This document shows positions 7,085 to 11,736 of a stretch of DNA of 11,736 nucleotides, piece after piece. This DNA comes from JBBKWG01 sp037968835. Its GTDB lineage: Bacteria; Pseudomonadota; Alphaproteobacteria; Rhodobacterales; Rhodobacteraceae. A program made the translations under genes and the position numbers. A model generated the notes under the pieces. That model did no database searches and was not told the DNA's origin. It saw nothing but the letters and a program-made list of their open reading frames with translations. The stretch covers positions 1 to 11,736 of the forward strand of contig JBBKWG010000279.1 of the NCBI GenBank assembly GCA_037968835.1, written 5' to 3'. Position 1 is the first letter of the stretch; the number at the start of each line of letters is the position of its first letter.

Positions 7085-7147
7085 TCCCCCGTGAAAACCT
7101 GCTCTGGCGCTGCCCCGTTCGGTTGTCCGAATCCGCAGCATCACGGG
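7085..7147 (-). promoter_or_regulatory. Structured pyrG leader that can sequester the ribosome binding site
   Basis: On the minus strand CCCGTGA (7147-7141) is perfectly complementary to TCACGGG (7094-7088), which contains the first three G of the pyrG Shine-Dalgarno GGGGGA (7090-7085). Between the arms lie two nested stems: GCTGC (7139-7135) with GCAGC (7113-7109), and TTCGG (7131-7127) with CCGAA (7122-7118) around the loop ACAA. The predicted start from the promoter at 7154-7182 falls at or next to the CCC of the 5' arm. Enterobacterial pyrC and pyrD use such an arrangement: transcripts begun at C when CTP is high pair with the ribosome binding site, while starts at a later G escape. That this leader works the same way is inference. 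Confidence 0.5.
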
Positions 7148-7153
7148 ATTTGA

Positions 7154-7182
7154 CATATAGGGGATTCGCGACCGCGCCGCAA
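7154..7182 (-). promoter_or_regulatory. Candidate promoter of pyrG
   Basis: TTGCGG (7182-7177) and TATATG (7159-7154) on the minus strand are separated by 17 bases. Counting 6 bases past the -10 puts the start at the first C of a CCCG run (7147-7144). The -10 matches 4 of 6 consensus positions and the -35 matches 3 of 6. The gap of 169 bp from secG makes a separate promoter likely. Confidence 0.45.
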
Positions 7183-7244
7183 GCGATCAGACGCAAGATA
7201 TGGGGCGCGGCTGCCGCCGATTTCAAGGTATAGTGGCGTTTGCC

Positions 7245-7613
7245 CTATTCCACGCGCGGCAGGTCGAGGCCGCCGCCAGTTCCCGCACCCGGAACCGGGG
7301 GCAAAAGCGCATCGCCCGAGGGCAAAGCGGGGGTATCGGCGGCGGGAGCTTCGACGCCAATCCGGTCGAGAACCGAGCCGGTGGAGGATTTCTGCGCCGC
7401 GATGATGGTGAGTGTCATTGACGTTGCGATGAACGCCAGCGCAAGCAGCCATGTTACCCTGCCAAGTGCCGTCGCGGCCGAGCGGGCGCTGACTAATCCG
7501 CCGCCACCGCCGCCGCCAAGTCCAAGACCGCCACCTTCGGAGCGCTGCAAAAGCACGACGCCGATAAGGCCAAGCGCGAGGATCAGGTGGACGATGAGAA
7601 TGACATTTTCCAT
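7245..7613 (-). CDS. secG: Preprotein translocase subunit SecG
   Basis: SecG is the small accessory subunit of the SecYEG channel and helps SecA-driven translocation across the inner membrane. The 122-residue product has the family arrangement: transmembrane segment 1 (about 3-22), the conserved LLQRSEGGGLG turn (21-31), a run of glycines (33-39), and transmembrane segment 2 (about 53-73). A tail follows (75-122) rich in Pro, Gly and Ala, of the kind common in alphaproteobacterial SecG and longer than in E. coli. The ATG at 7613 matches the family start (MENVILIVHLI); no strong Shine-Dalgarno is seen ahead of it. It is followed by pyrG on the same strand. A candidate promoter lies at 7659-7687. 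Export of the nearby lipoprotein and VPLPA-CTERM protein would use this channel, but that is general rather than specific. Confidence 0.93.
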   Translation of the reverse strand: MENVILIVHLILALGLIGVVLLQRSEGGGLGLGGGGGGGLVSARSAATALGRVTWLLALAFIATSMTLTIIAAQKSSTGSVLDRIGVEAPAADTPALPSGDALLPPVPGAGTGGGLDLPRVE

Positions 7614-7658
7614 GCGGGCTTTCGGGTCTCTGTCGGAGGGGCGGTTGCGGACGGGCGC

Positions 7659-7687
7659 TATGTATTCGGGATGGCGCTCTGGTGCAA
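7659..7687 (-). promoter_or_regulatory. Candidate promoter of secG
   Basis: TTGCAC (7687-7682) and TACATA (7664-7659) on the minus strand are 17 bases apart, placing a start near 7652, about 40 nt ahead of the secG ATG. Each hexamer matches only 3 of 6 consensus bases. The -35 directly abuts the hairpin at 7688-7703. Confidence 0.3.
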
Positions 7688-7703
7688 GGGTTCAGGCGAA
7701 CCC
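7688..7703 (-). terminator. Hairpin after the LuxR-type gene
   Basis: On the minus strand GGGTTC and GAACCC form a perfect 6-bp stem with the 4-base loop GCCT, 26 bases downstream of the regulator's stop codon. Only two T follow, so intrinsic termination would be inefficient. It may be a weak terminator or a dyad next to the secG promoter. Confidence 0.4.
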
Positions 7704-7729
7704 GACGACGATCTCGCGGCGTGGTGCTT

Positions 7730-8293
7730 TCAGTGTTGGGAAACCCCGATCTGATCGAGTGCGTTCCGTCCGGCGGCGACATCGAAGAGGTCTTCGAGGA
7801 AATACGCGGCGAGTTGCGAGCGATTGGCCAACCCGCTTTTCAGGTAGACCGATTGTGCCTGCTGGCGGATCGTGGCTTCGGACGTGCGCCGGACGGTGGC
7901 AATATCGCGCAGCGAAGTCCCCTTGAGAATCAGGGCTGCGACGTCGGATTCAGCTTCGCTCAGTCCCCATTCAGAGAATTGCGCCACCACCGCTTCAGAC
8001 AGCCCACGCAGCAGATGTTCGCTTTGACGCCGCCATTCCTTGCCGGCTTCTGAAGCGGCCTTCAGTTCGCGTCGCAGGTCAGTCGCATCCTGTTCCACAT
8101 CCCGCAATCGCCCGACGATGACGACGCTGGCGACCATTGCGACGCTGAGCACAAGCATCTCGACAAAATCGGTCGCTATATCGCCGCGCGTGACCGGTTC
8201 GCCCGTAAGCAGCGTGTCGAGCACACCAAGGGTCGCTGTCAGGAGCGACGCGAGCGCCATGGCGAGCAAGCCGATCTTGGCGGCAAAGGGCAT
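7730..8293 (-). CDS. Membrane-anchored LuxR-type helix-turn-helix regulator
   Basis: The 187-residue product has two predicted transmembrane segments (about 7-29 and 43-61) joined by a short, probably periplasmic loop. An Arg/Glu-rich, coiled-coil-prone linker follows (about 62-95). The C-terminal LuxR/GerE-type DNA-binding domain covers about 110-170: LSEAESDVAALILKG (111-125), then ATIRQQAQSVYLKSGL (140-155) as the recognition-helix region and NRSQLAAYFLEDL (157-169). The basic GRLR after segment 2 places the HTH in the cytoplasm. No response-regulator receiver or autoinducer-binding domain is present. ATG at 8293 is chosen over upstream frames because GGAGG lies 7 bases before it. I recall similar uncharacterised proteins in Rhodobacteraceae with the pattern 'F..WGL..AE.DVA...LKG'. 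It is divergent from the VPLPA-CTERM gene, a likely target. Signal and regulon are unknown. Confidence 0.8.
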   Translation of the reverse strand: MPFAAKIGLLAMALASLLTATLGVLDTLLTGEPVTRGDIATDFVEMLVLSVAMVASVVIVGRLRDVEQDATDLRRELKAASEAGKEWRRQSEHLLRGLSEAVVAQFSEWGLSEAESDVAALILKGTSLRDIATVRRTSEATIRQQAQSVYLKSGLANRSQLAAYFLEDLFDVAAGRNALDQIGVSQH

Positions 8294-8370
8294 GTTCGGG
8301 CCTCCGCTTGGTGTGCAAAGGCTATCACCGATCGCCTCAAACCCCATCCTACATTTGTCAGATCGCTCGA

Positions 8371-8415
8371 TTGGCGAGGTTTGGCGACGGCGGCCATACA
8401 TCCGTTGGATTGGCG
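8371..8415. promoter_or_regulatory. TTGGCG direct repeats in the divergent regulator/target region
   Basis: TTGGCGA occurs at 8371-8377 and again at 8381-8387, exactly 10 bp apart, so both copies face the same side of the helix. A third TTGGCG sits at 8410-8415. Upstream, TCGCCTCAAACC (8333-8344) is an imperfect inverted partner of the GGTTTGGCGA segment (8378-8387). This lies midway between the regulator ATG and the VPLPA-CTERM ATG, the usual place for an operator of an autoregulated divergent pair. Assignment to the LuxR-type protein is inference. Confidence 0.4.
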
Positions 8416-8418
8416 CAG

Positions 8419-8436
8419 GCATCGCTGCGATGCATC
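8419..8436. promoter_or_regulatory. Perfect dyad upstream of the VPLPA-CTERM gene
   Basis: GCATCGC (8419-8425) and GCGATGC (8427-8433) are perfect 7-bp inverted arms around a single T. The 8-bp palindrome GATGCATC (8429-8436) overlaps the right arm. The dyad is about 50 bases ahead of the ATG at 8485. A near-zero loop favours a protein-binding operator over an RNA hairpin. Confidence 0.4.
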
Positions 8437-8484
8437 GTTTCCTCACCGCCCGGCATGGGGCAGATCACGTAGGAGAGTACCGAT

Positions 8485-9336
8485 ATGTTAGTTGTAAGCA
8501 GGAGTGGACAAGGCTGCGCCCGGATCGTGGGTGCCTGTAGCGTTGTGGTCTTTCTGATGCTGGGCGGAACTGCAGTCCAGGCGATAACTGTCGAGCCGGT
8601 CTTTTCGCTCGAAAACTTCGTCGACGGGGCCGCCATCGACAATCCCTATTTCCCCCTTGGGCCTGGCTTCCAGGCCACCCTGTACGCTGAAGGTGTCGAC
8701 GACGAAGGCGAAGACTTCACCGAAAGAAGCGTCTTGTCGTTTGGCGGTCCCGGCCGCGTCATCCTTGGTTTGCAGACCTTCGTGCAGCTCGACGAAGCGT
8801 ATGAGAGAGATCTGATCGTCGAAAAGACATTCGATTACTACGCCCAGGATAACGTTGGGAATGTCTGGTACATGGGTGAAGACGTCACCAATTATGAGTA
8901 CGATGACGAGGGCGTGCTTGTTGGCACAAACGACTCTTCGTCATGGATCGCTGGTGAGAACGACGCGCGTCCCGGGTATATCATGGTTGCTGATCCGGTG
9001 GTCGGCTTCTCGTATTTTCAGGAAATCGCCGAGGCGGACGAGGCGCTTGACGAGGCGATGATCTGGGCCACCGGATTGACGCTGACGATCGGTGGTGTGG
9101 TCTACGAGGATGTCATCGCTATCTTTGAAACCACACAGCTTGATCCCGATGCGCGGGAGTTCAAATACTATGCTCCAGGCTTTGGGTTGATCCGCGCGGA
9201 CGAAGGGTTGGACGAGTCGTTTGCCAATCCCGAGTTGATTTTCGAGCGTATACCAGCAATTCCGGTTCCCGCCGGGTTCCCGTTGCTGATTGCAGGCATT
9301 GCGGCGCTGGCGATGATTCGACGTCGCGCAAACTGA
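8485..9336 (+). CDS. Secreted protein with VPLPA-CTERM-type sorting tail
   Basis: The 283-residue product has a signal peptide (about 1-33, cleavage likely after VQA) and a strongly acidic body. It ends in a tripartite tail: IPVPAG (259-264), a hydrophobic helix (265-277) and RRR (279-281). This is the arrangement of VPLPA-CTERM proteins, which are sorted to the surface by an exosortase of the XrtD type in alphaproteobacteria. The body contains DNPYFPLGPG (52-61), DYYAQDNVGNVWYMGED (117-133), SWIAGENDARPGYIM (153-167) and YYAPGFGLI (228-236). I associate this series with a widespread secreted family of unknown function, seen also in actinobacteria. ATG at 8485 has AGGAGA (8471-8476) 8 bases ahead. 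It is divergent from the membrane-anchored LuxR-type gene and ends at a strong terminator. No exosortase gene is in the window. Ligand or enzymatic role is unknown; a calcium- or metal-binding role from the acidity is only a guess. Confidence 0.85.
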   Translation: MLVVSRSGQGCARIVGACSVVVFLMLGGTAVQAITVEPVFSLENFVDGAAIDNPYFPLGPGFQATLYAEGVDDEGEDFTERSVLSFGGPGRVILGLQTFVQLDEAYERDLIVEKTFDYYAQDNVGNVWYMGEDVTNYEYDDEGVLVGTNDSSSWIAGENDARPGYIMVADPVVGFSYFQEIAEADEALDEAMIWATGLTLTIGGVVYEDVIAIFETTQLDPDAREFKYYAPGFGLIRADEGLDESFANPELIFERIPAIPVPAGFPLLIAGIAALAMIRRRAN

Positions 9337-9344
9337 TCCCGGAG

Positions 9345-9380
9345 CGGGGCTGCATCTTCTGGTGCGGCCCCGAAATTCTT
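9345..9380 (+). terminator. Intrinsic terminator of the VPLPA-CTERM gene
   Basis: CGGGGCTGCA (9345-9354) pairs over all 10 bases, with one U-G wobble, with TGCGGCCCCG (9363-9372) around an 8-base loop. AAATTCTT follows. It starts 9 bases after the stop codon, in the 47-bp gap facing the ppk stop. On the minus strand the stem has one mismatch and no T-run, so it works best in the plus direction. Confidence 0.7.
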
Positions 9381-9383
9381 CGC

Positions 9384-11555
9384 TCAGTCGTGGGTGAGTT
9401 CCGGGACGTCCGACGCGCCCGCCGATCCGCGTCCCGACAGGGACGGGTTCTCCATGAAGAAGCGATGGCAATTGAACGCCACTTCGCCCTCGGGAATGGC
9501 GGGTCGCACGAAGCTGCCGTCAGGCGCCATGATCCAGCTTTGCGCCACGTCGGCGAGGTTGGCGGCCATGATCTGACTGACGATTTGCGCTTTCACCGTA
9601 GGATTTGTCGCCTCGACCAGTGTTTCGACGCGCCGACGCAGGTTGCGATCCATCCAATCAGCCGACGAGATATAGACCCGCGCCCTCTTGTGCGGCAGGC
9701 CGTGGCCAGCGCCAAAGCAAACGATGCGGCTGTGTTCGAGGAACCGGCCGACGATGCTCTTGACCCGGATATTGTCGGAAAGCCCTTTCACTCCGGGGCG
9801 CAGACCGCAGATTCCGCGGATGACGAGGTTCACTTTCACGCCGGCTTGGCTGGCGAGGTAGAGTGCGTCGATAACATCGGGTTCGACGAGTGAATTCATC
9901 TTGGCCCAGATTTCAGCCGGGCGTCCCGCCAAGGCATGCTCCGCCTCTTCCGCAATCCTCCGAAGAAGCGTGTCCTTCATCGAGATCGGCGATATCGCCA
10001 GATTTTCCATGCCTTCGGGCTGGGCGTAGCCAGAGAGGTAGTTGAACACTTTCGTCGCGTCGCGCCCAAGTGCCGCGTCGCAGGTGAAAAGGCTGAGGTC
10101 GGTATATATCTTGGCTGTGATCGGGTGGTAATTGCCGGTTCCGAAGTGGGTATAGGTTACCAACTCGCCACCCTCGCGCCGAACCACCGTCGAGATCTTT
10201 GCGTGGGTCTTGTAGTTCAGGAACCCATAGACGACATGCGCTCCCGCACGTTCCAGCGTGCGCGACTGGCGAATGTTGGCGGCTTCATCGAACCGCGCTT
10301 TCAATTCGACGAGAGCTGTAACCGACTTGCCTTCCTCGGCCGCTTCGCACAGCGCGCCGACGATGGGACTGTTGTAGGACGTGCGGTAAAGCGTCTGTTT
10401 AATCGCCACGACATCGGGATCTGCAGCGGCCTGTTTCAGGAAACGCACCACCATGTCGAACGTCTCGTAGGGGTGATGCAGCAGCATGTCTTTCTGGCGG
10501 ATTGCTGCGAACATATCGCCGTCGTGGTCCTGAACACGTTCCGGGATGCGCGGCTGGAACTGCGGCCAGAGAAGATCCGGGCGGCTGTCCAGCACAAGCT
10601 CTTTCAGGTCCGCAAGTCCGATCATTCCGCCGAGTTCGATTACCTCGTCCTGTCCGACCGCCAATTCGTCCATGATGACCTTGCTCAGCGACTTCGGCGC
10701 GTTCGAGGACATGGTGAGGCGCACGACCTCGCCGCGACGCCGACGCTTCAGCGCTACCTCGAATTCTCGCACCAGGTCTTCGGCTTCGTCCTCGACCTCG
10801 AGATCGCTGTCGCGCAGGACACGGAACGAGCAGTCGCCGGTCAGTTTATAGCCCGGGAACAAGCTGTTGAGGTTCAAAAGCAGCACTTCTTCAAGCCGGA
10901 TGAATCGCGTTTCACCGTCGGCGGCGGGCAGCGAGATGAACCGCGCGACCTGTGCCGGGATCGGCAACAGAGCACGAAGCGCGCGCCTGTCGGACTTTCG
11001 CTCGAGTTCCAGCGCCAGCGAATAGCCTTCGTTCGGGATGAACGGGAAGGGATGAGCCGGGTCGATGGCGAGGGGCGAGAGGATCGGAAAGACCTGCGTG
11101 AGAAACACGTGTTCAAGGTGCTTCTTGTCGTCGGCGTTGAGATCGCCACGCTTGAGCAGCGCGATGCCGTTTCGGCTGAGTTCGTCGCGCAGGTCGCGCC
11201 ACACTTTTTGCTGGCGGTCCAGCAATCGGCGGGCGTTTTCGTTAATGAGGACAAGTTGTTCGGCCGGTGACAGACCATCTGCGGCGGGCGTCGTGTTTCC
11301 GGCGTGGGCCAATTCGCGCAAACCAGCGACGCGCACGGTGTAGAATTCATCGAGGTTGTTGGCCGAAATCGACAGGAACCGAAGTCGTTCCAAAAGCGGT
11401 ACGCGCACGTTCTCGGCTTCCTCCAGAACGCGCCAGTTGAACGACAGCCACGAAAGCTCGCGGTTGAAGAACCTATCCGGTCCGGAAAGGTCCTTGCCGC
11501 GCAATGTCTTGGCCTGTGGAAAGGGGGCGGTCAGGAAGTCTGTGATTACTGGCAT
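9384..11555 (-). CDS. ppk: Polyphosphate kinase 1
   Basis: PPK1 reversibly moves the terminal phosphate of ATP onto inorganic polyphosphate through a phospho-histidine. The 723-residue product shows the whole family layout: the N-terminal RFFNRELSWLSFNWRVLEEA (28-47), a middle domain with HPFPFI (168-173), and HPYETFD (361-367). The catalytic region follows with KQTLYRTS (386-393), ARFDEAANI (420-428), the likely autophosphorylated His in YKTHAKI (His451), THFGTGNYHP (469-478), a second key His in RFLEHSRI (His608) and SSADWMDRNLRRRVE (630-644). Length is normal. ATG at 11555 is the only suitable start; the region before it has no clear Shine-Dalgarno. It follows hda by 50 bp and is probably cotranscribed. 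The exopolyphosphatase gene ppx, which in relatives I recall often comes next, is absent; a convergent surface-protein gene lies there instead. Confidence 0.97.
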   Translation of the reverse strand: MPVITDFLTAPFPQAKTLRGKDLSGPDRFFNRELSWLSFNWRVLEEAENVRVPLLERLRFLSISANNLDEFYTVRVAGLRELAHAGNTTPAADGLSPAEQLVLINENARRLLDRQQKVWRDLRDELSRNGIALLKRGDLNADDKKHLEHVFLTQVFPILSPLAIDPAHPFPFIPNEGYSLALELERKSDRRALRALLPIPAQVARFISLPAADGETRFIRLEEVLLLNLNSLFPGYKLTGDCSFRVLRDSDLEVEDEAEDLVREFEVALKRRRRGEVVRLTMSSNAPKSLSKVIMDELAVGQDEVIELGGMIGLADLKELVLDSRPDLLWPQFQPRIPERVQDHDGDMFAAIRQKDMLLHHPYETFDMVVRFLKQAAADPDVVAIKQTLYRTSYNSPIVGALCEAAEEGKSVTALVELKARFDEAANIRQSRTLERAGAHVVYGFLNYKTHAKISTVVRREGGELVTYTHFGTGNYHPITAKIYTDLSLFTCDAALGRDATKVFNYLSGYAQPEGMENLAISPISMKDTLLRRIAEEAEHALAGRPAEIWAKMNSLVEPDVIDALYLASQAGVKVNLVIRGICGLRPGVKGLSDNIRVKSIVGRFLEHSRIVCFGAGHGLPHKRARVYISSADWMDRNLRRRVETLVEATNPTVKAQIVSQIMAANLADVAQSWIMAPDGSFVRPAIPEGEVAFNCHRFFMENPSLSGRGSAGASDVPELTHD

Positions 11556-11605
11556 ATTGGCGGTATCAATCGCAATTGTTACGGAAATATGACGTGTTAT
11601 CGCGC

Positions 11606-11736
11606 TTAGCCGGGCAACTTGTCCAGAACACCCTGCGCGAGCGCGCGAGAGATACGGCGTTGATCTTTCAATGCGGCGGCGTCGAGTGCGGCGACAACGG
11701 CCTGTGCGGCGGCAAAGGAACGCTCCATCCGCCCGA
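11606..11736 (-). CDS. hda: DnaA-related regulatory inactivator Hda (C-terminal end, partial)
   Basis: Only the last 42 or so codons are in the window; the gene continues past the right edge and its stop TAA is at 11608-11606. The reading frame gives RMERSFAAAQAVV followed by AALDAAALKDQRRISRALA and ends VLDKLPG. The pattern 'ERS(F/Y)..A...V..LD..AL...R.I.R.LA..VL' is typical of the C-terminus of alphaproteobacterial Hda, the AAA+ protein that works with the sliding clamp to switch DnaA-ATP to DnaA-ADP after initiation. The position 50 bp upstream of ppk on the same strand is the arrangement known from Rhodobacterales. The AAA+ core, including Walker motifs, is outside the window, so identity rests on the tail and its context. 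Confidence 0.7.
   Translation of the reverse strand, partial: GRMERSFAAAQAVVAALDAAALKDQRRISRALAQGVLDKLPG

Noticed and set aside
7495..7525. CCG/CCA-rich simple repeat
   Set aside because: It encodes the glycine run of SecG and is explained by that.
9936..11270. A 444-codon plus-strand open frame opposite ppk
   Set aside because: It lies entirely antisense to well-supported ppk, its composition is that of a reverse-complement shadow in high-G+C DNA, and no domain or ribosome binding site was seen.
1..11736. CRISPR arrays, insertion sequences, phage genes, toxin-antitoxin or defence systems
   Set aside because: Both strands were read for repeat-spacer patterns, transposases, integrases and known defence motifs; none was found. 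The tRNA-Glu has no adjacent integrase or visible attachment-site duplication inside the window.

Overview
The window looks like a chromosomal segment of a marine-type alphaproteobacterium, most likely Rhodobacterales (Roseobacter group). The reasons are the high G+C content, the DUF2842 gene directly after purA, the glpX-recJ pair, the hda-ppk pair, a tRNA-Glu of alphaproteobacterial type, and a C-terminal sorting tail of the VPLPA-CTERM kind. This assignment comes from recognising protein families and gene order; no database search was possible.

Layout, left to right. tRNA-Glu(UUC) lies on the minus strand at the left edge, with its own candidate promoter. Upstream of it on the same strand is a glpX-recJ operon (class II fructose-1,6-bisphosphatase, then the single-strand exonuclease RecJ, 1 nt apart). 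A 177-bp divergent control region with a nested inverted repeat separates glpX from the plus-strand purA-DUF2842 pair, which overlaps as TGATG. A minus-strand lipoprotein gene of unknown function converges on that pair. Next come pyrG (CTP synthase) and secG (Sec translocon subunit), both minus. After these lies a small accessory-looking block: a membrane-anchored LuxR-type regulator (minus) divergent from a secreted, sorting-tailed surface protein (plus), with direct repeats and a dyad between them. That block ends in a strong intrinsic terminator facing the stop of ppk (polyphosphate kinase, minus). The C-terminal end of hda (DnaA-related regulator of initiation) runs off the right edge upstream of ppk.

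Most genes are housekeeping: nucleotide synthesis (purA, pyrG), gluconeogenesis (glpX), repair (recJ), secretion (secG), polyphosphate metabolism (ppk) and replication control (hda). Three genes are not: the lipoprotein at 4659-5276, the membrane-tethered regulator at 7730-8293 and the VPLPA-CTERM protein at 8485-9336. They are the best candidates for lineage-specific biology, and the last two look like a regulator with its divergent target.

The most interesting non-coding signal is the pyrG leader. A predicted promoter would start transcription at or beside a CCC run. The first seven bases from that run can pair perfectly with the stretch containing the pyrG ribosome binding site, and two further stems nest between the arms. 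This resembles the CTP-sensitive start-site switching known for enterobacterial pyrC and pyrD, here on the CTP synthase gene itself. It is a hypothesis from the sequence only. No stretch longer than 300 bases lacks a gene.
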